Translations under genes and position numbers: made by a program
The notes under the pieces: model-generated
The model's input: the letters and a program-made list of their open reading frames with translations, nothing else
Told to the model about the DNA's origin: nothing
The model's database searches: none
Shown here: piece by piece, positions 44,261 to 54,703 of the stretch
How positions within the stretch are numbered: position 1 is the stretch's first letter
Layout: every line of letters starts with the position of its first letter
Origin: Amborella trichopoda
Lineage: Eukaryota > Streptophyta > Magnoliopsida > Amborellales > Amborellaceae
Length of the DNA: 64,000 nucleotides
Reading direction: 5' to 3'
NCBI RefSeq assembly: GCF_000471905.2
Contig: NW_006494916.1
Span: 921,399-985,398, forward strand

Positions 44261-45237
44261 GGTTGACGATTATAGCAGCAAGGTATTGACTTTTCTATCT
44301 TGTAAAATTACAAGATATCGAGTTTTTTATTTTATGGGATTACATTTATAATGATACGTGTTTCTAAAAAATAAAAAATATATGTAAACTAGAGTAATCT
44401 CTATGAATGAAAAATTAATGTAACATCTGCAGATATAAGTACGATTATTAAACTGCGTATATGCCGTGTTGATCTATTTTTCTTTCTCTTTTTATTCTTT
44501 TATTACAATCTCAATAAAATATTAAAACATTGTCTAATCATGTATATATTGTGTTAATCTATTTCTCTTTCTCCTCTATTTTTTTTTTGTTACAATCTCA
44601 ACATGATATCAGAATAAAAGTCTCGAGACAAAAGTCTCGAGACCTTTAGATGGGACGATAGCGATATAATCTGCTATCGTTTTAATGTTTCTAAAGGCAC
44701 CCCCATGATTACCAATAGTCATGGCCTGATTGACACGCCTCAATGGAGAGATAACCATGGCTTGACTATGCACACAACCATCAATTTTGTTGCCATTATT
44801 TCTCCCATGCATCATAAGGGACTTTGTCAATTTCTCCCATGATTTTCTTTGGACTCTGTTTTTTCGTCCATCGCTCTATGACGTTTTTTTGTCTGATGCA
44901 TTGATCCCTTGAAGATATTTTTTGGGCGGTGCTTTCCTTTCTCTCCATGTGATGCCCTTTGTTAAAACTCTTATTTCTTTCTAGGGGCGTGGTGCACTGG
45001 TTCCTATTTCGAGGCCATTTTTTCTTTTAAAATTTGTGGGTCTCAATTTTTAGTGTTGTCTTGTGAAGAAAAAATACAGCCTTCTGTATTGAGCTATGCA
45101 CATTGGCAATTTTTAGAAAAGAGAAACCGTAATACTTATTTGTATCTTGAGTTGGTTCTGATTGAGACATCTTCTGTTCTTTATTTGCCATTGCTACTCT
45201 TTAGGTCATTTTTTCCGATTCCCATTATCTCTTTATT

Positions 45238-46075
45238 ATGGTGGATTTAAAACCTAACTCTAGAATGAAACTTACTATTGTTCCTTTAAAGAAACTTAAT
45301 TATTATTTTTGGTCAAAAGCCGTTTTTCTTTCTCTCTCTAGAAAATCTAAACTTCAACGCATAAATGGGAAGAAAAAGAATCCAAGCAAGGATCTTCCCT
45401 CATTTGAGGAATGTCAATCCAATGATGATATTGTAAATATCATGGATCTTGAATTCCATAGAACCTATACTTTCAGAAATTTCAAAAGAACTTATACTTT
45501 CAGAAATTTTTACTTTTGTTGAGAATGCCCAATATTTATGGAACTCCATTGGTCAACAAAATAATGTAGCGTGGAGTTTCCAACTAAAACATGAGATTTT
45601 TCAATCAAAACAAGGGGATACAACGTTTACTAAATATCTTGACACTCTTAAGAGTATGTGGGATGAGTTGTCAATGTACTCACCCACAACTACTGACTTG
45701 GCAGTCTTGCAAAAACATACTGAGTAGGGCAAAATATTTCAATTCTTGGCAGGGTTAAAGAATAAATATGAATCCACCAATAGTCAAATTTTAATGACCA
45801 CAGAATTGCCTTCCGTTAGCACTGTCTGTGCTACTATTCAACGTGAGGAAACTAGAAAGAAAATCATGAATCATGATTTCAAAGCCTGTGAAGAAAGAAT
45901 TGGAAAATTTGTGCTAGTTGCAAATAATGAAAAGTATGAAACTAAAAAACATCAAGATACTGGTAGAGGTAGAGGCCCTAACAATTATCATAGTGATAGA
46001 AGGGGTTGTGGTAATAGAGGGCATCCTAGATGTGAACACTGCAACAACATAAGACATGTGAATGATAGGCACTGA
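45238..46075 (+). pseudogene. Copia gag relic (Copia at 44261-52381)
   Basis: The gag region starts near M-V-D-L-K-P-N-S and continues in shifted frames through A-Q-Y-L-W-N-S-I-G-Q-Q-N-N and M-W-D-E-L-S-M-Y to F-L-A-G-L-K-N-K-Y-E. It ends at a degenerate zinc knuckle C-E-H-C-N-N-I-R-H-V-N-D-R-H, where the last Cys is lost. A short local duplication (CTATACTTTCAGAAATTT at about 45465 and 45490) and a TAG at 45725 break the frame. Confidence 0.85.
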
Positions 46076-46419
46076 GTATTATACCCACTCATAAAAACCT
46101 ACTAATGACATGACACCCGACAGATCTACTGCTCTGACTACAACTACCCAGACATTACTACAACTGTGATCATTGTTAGCAACCAAGTAACATGAGTGGT
46201 TCTTCCTCTGCACAAGATCTTCTTTCCTTCTCCAATGACATTTGTAACCCTTATGGTTTCATGCAATGGTTTAAAAAGCGGATCGGTGACCAGGATCGGG
46301 CACCTAAAAAACCGATTTGGATTGGCGAATCGGCGATCCGGATCGGGAATCGGCTGAATCGTTTGGATTAATGCTTTAAAAAAATCCGAAAAAATTATTA
46401 AAATTCATTATAAATTGTT

Positions 46420-46710
46420 NNNNNNNNNNNNNNNNNNNNNNNNNNNNNNNNNNNNNNNNNNNNNNNNNNNNNNNNNNNNNNNNNNNNNNNNNNNNNNNNN
46501 NNNNNNNNNNNNNNNNNNNNNNNNNNNNNNNNNNNNNNNNNNNNNNNNNNNNNNNNNNNNNNNNNNNNNNNNNNNNNNNNNNNNNNNNNNNNNNNNNNNN
46601 NNNNNNNNNNNNNNNNNNNNNNNNNNNNNNNNNNNNNNNNNNNNNNNNNNNNNNNNNNNNNNNNNNNNNNNNNNNNNNNNNNNNNNNNNNNNNNNNNNNN
46701 NNNNNNNNNN
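46420..46710. other. Assembly gap (291 N)
   Basis: Run of N inside hAT-like copy B, on the side next to the CCGATCC arm. Confidence 0.99.
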
Positions 46711-47426
46711 CACATAAAAGAAAAATCATAGAATTATCATGGATAAAATATATAATTATACATGGACTATAATAAAGAGTAGACTAAATCAATGAAATAA
46801 TGGCCATTAAAATCTCGTTTTGGCGAAAAACCCTAATCTGCTGAAAAAACCCAAATTTTTATAGCCAAATTAGCTATAATCCATAATTATTGCATCTTAA
46901 CTAATTATAATATTATATACTGAAATTATAATTATTAGTTTACATTTTATAATTATTTTATTAGACAAATAATAACAAATTAAAAATATTTTATAATATT
47001 ATCTAATTTAAAATATATTATTGACAACTGTAAAAAAAATAGTACATTACATGATTTATAATGTAAAAATTAATATATAAAATAAAACATTTGGTTATCA
47101 ATGTAAAAATTAATAAAATGCGTACAAATTTTGGAAATAACACTTTAATTTTTTTAAATTTTATTTTTTAGGTTTCTATAAGAAATTTAGTGAAAGATAT
47201 TGTTAGTAGAAAGAGGGAGGTTTAAAATAGAATAAGCTTTTTATTTTTTATTTTTTTATACCTTTCATATTATTTACAAAAATAATTATACCACTATATA
47301 CAACAAAAATTAACTGCTATACAAAAAATTAACTTTTTTTTTTCATTTTTTTAATGCCTTTTATATTATTTTAAAAAAGATTTATACCACTATGTACAAC
47401 AAAAACTACTATACAACATATATACA

Positions 47427-47498
47427 ACGCCCAAGGGGATTCGACCTTGGGACATCAAAGCCAAAATTAGAGGTCCTAACCATCACGCCGTCTCGCCG
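47427..47498 (-). other. tRNA-like segment inside copy B
   Basis: The minus strand has GGCGTGATGGTTAGGACCTC (A-box-like) and CCAAGGTCGAATCCCCTTGG, a six-base stem around a B-box-like loop, as in a tRNA T-arm. It is better preserved than the matching part of copy A. The spacing is near that of a tRNA, but a full acceptor stem is not evident. Confidence 0.5.
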
Positions 47499-47649
47499 GA
47501 TTTGATTATTAATTCTTGATTAATAGAATATATTTACATTCTTTTTTCATTTTATGATATTTGAGAATTATCCCACATCGAATGATGGGTATTCAACATT
47601 GCTATATAAATACCTATGTAATATGAAGTAAGGTATACGCGCGGAAACA

Positions 47650-47745
47650 TTGGGGCAACTTCACACGTGGTATGTGGCACGTGTCCGTGTCGGAGTTTGT
47701 CGCATGTGCCCGTGTGTCCGTGTCGGAGTGGTGCGTCAGAACCGC
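47650..47745. repeat. CACGTG-rich short array in copy B
   Basis: CACACGTGGTATGTGGCACG and repeats of GTCCGTGTCGGAG form a shorter version of the array at 13886-14235. Two clear CACGTG palindromes remain. Confidence 0.65.
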
Positions 47746-47929
47746 AGGTTGATGATGTCATCAGGCGGTTTACTGTTTAAAACCGTCCGGTTCTCTCTAG
47801 ACACAGGCGGTTCCCATTTTATGTGGGGAACCGGCTCGTTCTGTGGTGATTCTCGAGTCGAACCGGGCGAGTCCGGGTCGACTCGGCATTTTTTTAGACC
47901 CTGGTTTTATGTCTTCTTGTGACATTTTT

Positions 47930-48060
47930 CTTTGGATAATAGACTCAGAGACCATAGATCATATGACTGATAACTTACAATGCATATCCAACTTAAAAAA
48001 CAATGGGAATATAACCCATGTGACTATTACCAATGGTTCTTTGATTCCTGTTTAGGATGT
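47930..48060 (+). pseudogene. Copia protease relic
   Basis: W-I-I-D-S-E-T-I-D-H-M-T-D-N corresponds to the aspartic protease active-site motif D-S-G-A-x-x-H. The conserved Gly is replaced by Glu, so it cannot work. It directly follows the inserted hAT-like element. Confidence 0.75.
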
Positions 48061-48654
48061 TGGTAAGACCAACTTTTTTTTAAGTCTCGTAACTCTGAAG
48101 TTCTCTTTATGTCGTCTTTTCCCTCTATAAATAAACTTGATAAACATGCAAGTATTAGATGTATAGTTCTTGGATACTTATCTACTAAAAGTGATACAAA
48201 TGCTATAATCACGTAATGAGAAAATATATGTTTTAAGAGATGTTCAATTTGTTGAAACTAAGTCGTATTTCAATGACACCCTGAGTGGTTTAGAAAATAG
48301 GACTCATGGGAAGTGTTCTAGAGGTCGTTTGCCGTTGCCTAATATTAATACCAGTGATGTCTCTAACATACCTAGAAAAAGTTATGATGATCAAGTCAAA
48401 ACTGAAGATACCACTGAAACTCACCAAAATGGTTTAGAAGAAGAAAACTCTGTCGTAGACCTCTCTGATCCACCCTTGCGCATGTCTTCTCGTATCTCTC
48501 AACCTTCCTCTAGGCTTAAAGATTTTTACCATATAATTTAGTATCCTGTTCAAAATCATATTTCCTATGAAAATATCTCTTTTGACTATTTTGCTTTTTT
48601 GAGTTTAATTTCTAATAAATCTAAGCCAACCAATTTTCAAAATGCTCTTTTTCC

Positions 48655-49339
48655 ACTTGTGTGGAGGAAGGCTATGAAAGAGGAACTTCAGGTACTTGAC
48701 TAATATCATACTTGGGGCATTGCCAAGTTAGCTAAAGGGAATAAGGCAGCTGGGTGTAAGGGGATTTTTAAAATAAAATATAATAGTGATGGACTTACTG
48801 AGAGATATAAGGTCAAGTTGGTAACCACAAGATTTATCCAAACTTATGGAGTTGACTATAAAGAGACATTTATACCAATTGCCAAGATGAATACTGTTCA
48901 AGTTCTTTTATCTATCACAACTAATTGTGGATGGTTTTTGCCTCAGGTGGATGTTAAAAATTCCTTTTTACAGAGTGACATTGAAGAAGAAGTCAATATA
49001 AGTCTTCCTCTTGGCCACCCCAAAGAAAAAGAGAAAAGTCTTGTATACAAATTAAAGACAGCCTTATATGGACTTAAACAACCACCTCGCGCATGATATG
49101 CCAAAATCAACTTACCCTTGATGAGCATTGGGTTTTTTAGTATTTTAGCTGATTCTTCGATGTTTGTAAAAAGGCGAGCTTCAGGTACGACAGTTGTACT
49201 CATTTATGTTGATGATATTATAATTACAAGTGATGATAAAGAAAGAATCATGAAGTTTAAGAATTATCTTCATAAAAATTTTGACATAAAGGATCTAGGT
49301 CAACTAAAGTATTTTCTTGATATTGAAGTAGCACATTAA
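48655..49339 (+). pseudogene. Copia reverse transcriptase relic
   Basis: The remnant reads from R-K-A-M-K-E-E-L-Q-V-L-D through T-Y-G-V-D-Y-K-E-T-F, V-D-V-K-N-S-F-L-Q and A-L-Y-G-L-K-Q-P-P-R-A to the catalytic L-I-Y-V-D-D-I-I-I-T-S. It ends at L-G-Q-L-K-Y-F-L-D-I-E-V-A. Several stops (TGA after P-R-A, TAA after V-A-H) interrupt it. Confidence 0.9.
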
Positions 49340-49701
49340 AAAAAGAAACTATTCATTTCTTAAAGGAAATATGTCATAGATTTGTGACAGAAACTGGGAA
49401 AATAGGAGTCAAACCATTGACACCCTGTTGATCTCAATTGCAATCTTAATTAAATTAATGATAAACTTCTTGAAGATATGACGCGTTATCAAAGACTTGT
49501 GGGCAGATTGATTTATTTGATTGTCACACGACCATATATAATATATGCCGTTAGCAGCGTGAGACAATTTGTGCATGCGCCTAGATCATGATATGGAGGC
49601 TGTCACTTATATTATCAGTTTTTCTGATGTTGATTGGGCATGTAGTCCAATTGAGAGAAGGTCCACTATTGGCTATTGTACATTAGTTGGAAGGAATTTA
49701 A

Positions 49702-51708
49702 TGATGTAGGAGATTTGAATTTTATAAATGAAAGAATGTGATCATTGAGATCATTTAGAGTGAGAGAGAGCGCCCTTTGTGGGTGTTTTTTTCTTCTCTT
49801 TTACTTATGGACCCCTACCGGAATACTCGTATTTGCGCGTTTTGTCCTTTCTGCTTGTGATTTCCTTCACGATTTTTATGTCTCTCTTAAACATGGTTAA
49901 TTTTCCTGGTGGTATTCGCTGAGAAATTTTATACTACGTCAGGTGGTATCATAGCGTAATCGATTCTTGTGGATCGTGGTATTTTTCAATAGGTATCATG
50001 GCTCGTGGATAATACCTATGGCTGAGCATCGAGAGTCAACCCATCAAGTGAGAATGAAACATCTGAGCTCTTCGAGAGATGGGGAACAAAAGTTTGGAAA
50101 GACAAGTAGAAGAGCTGACCCTGCGCTTGACACAAAAACTAGCTTCGACACACTATGATGATGATAGTAAGTCGGACACTATTTTGGGGAACCCGTTCCA
50201 TGCCAAGGCTCTGTGTTGGGAGCCTCATGGTCGGGTGATTGATCTACCTAAGTTTAATGAAGAACTAGTTGAAGATGAAAAACATGTAAGTTTGGATCTT
50301 CAATTAGAATAATCATTCTTAGATGTCATAGGTTACCCCATCTTTGATGAAGTTCCTCTTTTTGATAAGAACAAGATGAAAGGAAAGAAGTTATCCTTGC
50401 GACAGAAAGGATGTCTAATCTTTTTATCAATGTAGAGGTGGAGAATCAAGATGACCTGATCCCAGAGGAGATCGAGCCTATGGAGATGTATGATGAAGAA
50501 ATCGATGAGATCGAGCCTATGGAGATGTATGACGAAGCAACCGAGGCATTCGTGGTGTGCTTCGAGGTGAAGTTTGAGCAATTTTAGAAAGTGCATGTGG
50601 CTGAAAAATCTACACATGACGACCCTCTCCTCGAGGGTTTATTAGTTTCTAAGTACAATCATTATGGTTCGTTCAGCGGAGTAGCCTACAGGTCATAGGA
50701 TCGTGTTTGTAATGTTCGAGTTGAAAAAGGATGTGAGGAAAATTTGATTTTATCGCATTTCAGAACTCGAGGACGAGTTTTCTCCAACCAGAGGAGAATG
50801 ATGCATATCAAAATTTGTACGCTACAATTTTTTAATTTTATTTTTGTTAATTTTATTTTTAGAGATTGGGTAGACTTTTTATTTTTATTTATCAGGGTTA
50901 ATTATTAAAAATAGGATTTTTAGGTTTAGTTGATAACTTTATTTTATTATAGTCAAATTTTAAAAATAAAATGAGTATGGTTTTATTTTGGTTTAGTTTC
51001 ATAAGTTTATTTTTTTATTAGAGTCCATTTATTTATTTTTAGTGAGTCCTTTTATTTAAAATAAATAATATTTTTGGTGATAAGGTCCGTAGAGAAGAAC
51101 ATATGTTGTTTTGATGATCTTCATATGGTAGGTTCCTTTTTGATAAGGGGGTGACGCCTTTTAGTTGATGGCAATAGAATAGGTAATAAAGGGGGTTGGT
51201 TATCTATTAGAAGATAAGTTTTGTTTTTAGGAAACATGTTTTTTAAGAAGCCTGATCATAAGGGAAACCTTTGTAAAGGAAAGTACTGGATAGGAGTCCT
51301 AGGAATGGTAAATGCATTTTGGTTTATATCTTTTTGTATTTGCTCTTATTTTTTAATAAAGTCATAGAAACATAGAGTTATCATTTTGGTGAAGGCAAAC
51401 TCCTTATAAAAGGAGCACGTACATTGTAATGGGAGGTTTAAATTTTATGAATAAAAGAATGTGATATTTGCGATCGTGTTGAGTGAGAGAGAGAGAAAGA
51501 GAGAGCTCTTTGTGGGTGTTTTTTCTTCTCTTTTCTCTCCCTCTTTGTGGGTGTTTTTTCTTCTCTTTTGTTTATGGGCCCGTGCCGGAATACTCGGATC
51601 CATGCATTTTATTCTTTCTTCTTGTGATTTTCTTCAAGATTTTTATATCTCTATCTTAAACGTGTTAATTTGTTGGTGGTATTCACCAGGAAATTTTATA
51701 CTATGTCA
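49702..51708 (+). mobile_element. Short LTR retrotransposon (Ty3-like, no pol) nested in Copia RNase H
   Basis: The 3' LTR 50799-51708 begins TGATGCATATC and ends CTATGTCA. The 5' LTR 49702-49941 has the same ends but lacks about 670 bp in its middle. TTTAA and CTTAG outside are a decayed TTTAG duplication, as the interrupted Copia frame G-R-N-L-V-T-W-K shows. A primer site TGGTATCATAGC starts at 49944, and GAGGAGAA abuts the 3' LTR. The internal 857 bp have a gag-like start (Q-V-E-E-L-T-L-R-L-T-Q-K-L) fused to a short pol-end-like tail. There is no RT or integrase. Confidence 0.88.
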
Positions 51709-51739
51709 CTTAGTTACTTGGAAAAGGAAAAAATAAAAT

Positions 51740-52103
51740 GTAATCCATCGATCCAGTGCAGAGGCCAAATATAAAGCTATGGCTATAAGTGAATTGATAT
51801 GACTGAAATTACGACTTTGAAATATGAGGTTTCAAACAGTCAAATCCCAATGAAGATATTATGTGATAATTAAGCAGCTATGCATATATCCTCCAATCCA
51901 GTCTTTCATGAATGAACCAAGCATATAGAAGTTGATTGTCACTTTGTGAGAGAAAAAGTTCAATAAAAATTATTACTACTCCTTATGTTCGAAGTGAAAC
52001 CAGCTTGCAGACATGTTTACTAAAGCTACTGCAAAGATAAAGTGCCATAAGATATTATCCAAGTTAGGCTCCGTGGATATCTACACACCAATTTGAGGGG
52101 GAA
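51740..52103 (+). pseudogene. Copia RNase H relic
   Basis: After the nested LTR element the Copia frame resumes with R-S-S-A-E-A-K-Y-K-A-M-A and continues to Q-L-A-D-M-F-T-K-A. These are the usual RNase H E-A-x-Y and A-D-x-x-T-K motifs. Stops are present. The polypurine tract and 3' LTR follow. Confidence 0.85.
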
Positions 52104-52381
52104 TGTTGACGGTTATAGCAGCAAGATATTGACTTTCCTATCATGTAGGATTATAAGATATTGAGTTTCTTATTTTACGACGATTACACTTGCAAATGAG
52201 ATGTGTTTTTAAAAAACAAAAATTGTATCTCTATAAATCTTTGGTAAACCAGAGTAATCTTATGAGTGAATGACTGGTTTACAATCCATAGACGTAGGCA
52301 CCATTCCTGAACTACTTATATTTATCTTTCTCTTCTTTATTTCTTTTATTTTTCTTTTCTATTTCTTTTATTGTAATCTCA

Positions 52382-52806
52382 ATAGCGACTTGTGGCCCAA
52401 CAGAACCAGAGTCAGAGATGATTGAGCTCATCCACCATGCCATCAACTCCGGCGTCACCTTTCTTAACACTTCTGATGCATATGGTCCTTTCCCTAACAA
52501 AATCCTCCTTGGAAAAGTCTCCTCAAACACCCCCACCTGGATATATTTTGGTTATGGAGAATTGATCAGCTGTGGTGTGTCGGGTTTTAAGGCCTCGAAG
52601 GGAAGAAGAGATAGAGAGCGGAGTTGGCTTCCAAGTTTGGAATCAGCTTTGCAGATGGGAAGATGGAGATTTGTGGGACCCTACACATATGTGGGCGGCA
52701 TGTGAAGTGAGCTTAAGGAGACATGATGTGGATTGAATTGATCTTTATTACTAACATCGAGTCGATAACAGGATCCCCATCGAAGTTACTGTAACCCATG
52801 GTTTTG
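52382..52806 (+). pseudogene. Aldo-keto reductase pseudogene (auxin-induced PCNT115-like), 3' fragment
   Basis: Directly after the Copia 3' LTR the plus strand reads [20 protein letters not shown], then N-T-S-D-A-Y-G-P, then L-L-G-K. This is the start of the NADPH-dependent reductase barrel with its catalytic Asp and Tyr. After about 100 bp without similarity it resumes with [18 protein letters not shown] lost base at about 52675 then shifts the frame to [15 protein letters not shown] and H-R-V-D-N-R-I-P-I-E-V-T. Stops TGA (52734) and TAA (52752) replace expected Cys and Gln codons. Homology ends near 52800, so most of the roughly 340-residue protein is missing. Confidence 0.88.
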
Positions 52807-54703
52807 TTTCCGAACAAGTTTGGTTCTTCTCATTTTCTTGAGCTTTTATTTATATCCATGATTGATAATTATGGGAAGAATCCATACATTTGTGTTTTGT
52901 TAATTAAGTTGTTTATACTTACCCAAAACAAAAATTAGATAAGTTGTCTTTCGGGAAATTTCTGTTCATACCTGTTTTTTAAACCATTATAACAAAAAGG
53001 CTCCAAAATATGTTGTTATTACTGGAAAGGATGGGGCCCTTGAAATTTTTTATTTTTTATCAAATTCTCTCCTGGTCCTTATTTTTGAGTCATGCTTGGT
53101 AATATCTCATTTTCTATTTCAAAGTAGTCCAATTTTTTAGACATCGGACCTCTAGAGTGTTCCCCTTTTTTTTTTGTATGCTTAAAGAGTACTTAGCATG
53201 AATTTGGAGCCTGCTCGGTCTCTCCTCACACCCTCTCTCTCTACTCTCTCTTTATCTTCTCTCTCGCTCTTTATCTCTCTCTGCTAGCATCTCATCTCAG
53301 TTCACTCTCTCGGCCCCTCCTATCTATTTGAACATTGTCTTTTTTATTTCCCCTCAATTTCTAGGGTATCGTATTTAGATATAGGAAAGACATTAAAGTT
53401 GGGCAAACAGATTTTTGAGGTACACAAAATGAATTTAAATTTCATGTGTCAATTTCTATAAATTTGGGAAAACGTGAGCTCTAAGGGTTTCCTATTATTT
53501 CTTGCTTAATCTTGTTATTTAATATAAAATTTCTACATTTATTACTGATAGAGTTTATTGAATATAAATAACTTCAATTTCATATCTTTCATGTAGATCC
53601 TTGTATCTAGATGCCCATTTTATGTGTTATCAAATCGATTGAATCAATCTCTATGTTTCATGTGTACTATGAGAATTGGGTGATGCTACAGTTTTCTATG
53701 TTTAATTTTGCTTATGGCATTTGGATGCACATTTTATGTTTTATGAAGTAATTGAATCGATGTGTATCAAAATAGTAAAGAAAAAGCATATGATGGTTCA
53801 AAGCATCCGACCCGTTTGAAGTAGATTCTAGCTTGTCTAATAATATAATTATGCCAAATTTTCTAATTATGCCAGAGAATAACTCAACATGTGCAGTAAT
53901 CTTTTAATTGTAAAATATCTTTGTATGTCATATTCAATGCGCATTTTTGCTTTGGTTTTTCATCAGCAAGTTAGTGCAAGTTAATGATGTCAAATCACTT
54001 AAAAGTAAAGAAAATGCAACATTAAATATTTTTATTCTTGCTCGAGTATATTGATGCCAGGGCATGACTCAAAATGTGCAGTAATCTTTTATTTGTCAAA
54101 ATCGTTGTATGTCATATTCACTGCGCATTTTTTCTTTGCTTTTTCATCAGCAAGTCAACGCAAGTTGGTGATGTCAAATCAATCAAAAATTAAGAAAATA
54201 CATCAGTAAAATAATCTTATTCTTCTCGAGTACATTGATGGAGATATGGTTTTATTTAAAATAAAAAATAATTTAGAAAAGATAGCTTCCCATGCCACAT
54301 GCAATGCTCCCTTTCATAAAAGAAGAAGGGAATGAAATGGATTACCACAACAAAAATATTGTTGAATAATCATGAACATCCCAATCTTGATTCTGCCAAA
54401 ATATCACTTTAGGTTAATTATTTTCATTAATATATGGGATCTTAAACCCCTCACAAGTATTATGAACAGCAAAAGTACAAGCTAAGTTTCAACCTATGCC
54501 AAGCCCACCTAATCCATGGAATCAGCAGTCAAGGCTCCGTATGCATGACCTAGCAACACCACCAAGGAAGGAAATTATCTATAAATGTGGAATACATTTT
54601 TTCCTTATTCCTCTTTTTTTGGCAGATTTATTGGTCATTTTGGTATCATTTTCTTGACAAGCCATGTTACACAACGGTTCTCTCCTAAACGACCGTACCA
54701 AAC
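52807..54703. other. Spacer with CT-rich block and one tandem duplication
   Basis: A CT-rich microsatellite-like block lies at 53215-53310. It could be a plant 5' leader, but no coding exon follows in either frame I tried. A unit of about 182 bp (ATGTGCAGTAATCTTTTA...) is repeated at about 53868-54050 and 54050-54235 with moderate divergence. Confidence 0.5.

Larger units (their letters stand above)
46264..47903 (-). mobile_element. hAT-like non-autonomous element, copy B, with an assembly gap
   Basis: It is the inverted partner of 13662-15525. The ends are CAATGGTTTAAAAAGCGG and, on the other strand, CAGGGTCTAAAAAAATGCCG. The flanks GGTTTATG (46256-46263) and GTTTTATG (47904-47911) are an 8-bp duplication with one difference. 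The uninterrupted Copia frame (Y-G-F-M-S-S-C-D) confirms the insertion point. CCGATCC and GGTTCC arms, a CACGTG-rich part and the tRNA-like piece are all present. N fills 46420-46710. No transposase was read. Confidence 0.85.
44261..52381 (+). mobile_element. Copia LTR retrotransposon, decayed, carrying two nested insertions
   Basis: The 5' LTR is 44261-44600 and the 3' LTR is 52104-52381. They share TTGACG(A/G)TTATAGCAGCAAG at the start and ACAATCTCA-like ends. The Met-tRNA-type primer site TGATATCAGAA follows the 5' LTR, and TTTGAGGGGGAA precedes the 3' LTR. The order of coding remnants is gag, protease, RT, RNase H, all with stops, and most of the integrase is deleted. A hAT-like element (46264-47903) sits between gag and protease, and a short LTR element (49702-51708) sits in RNase H. 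The element splits an aldo-keto reductase gene. No clean target duplication remains. Confidence 0.9.

Noticed and set aside
46376..46729. Open frames across the second N run
   Set aside because: Same artefact: the residues are unknown.
52418..52705. Intact small aldo-keto reductase
   Set aside because: The frame starts inside the family's first conserved block, then diverges. The true homology continues in another frame with two stops.
53215..53310. CT-rich 5' leader of a gene to the right
   Set aside because: No coding exon follows within 1.4 kb, and the block is equally well explained as a microsatellite.
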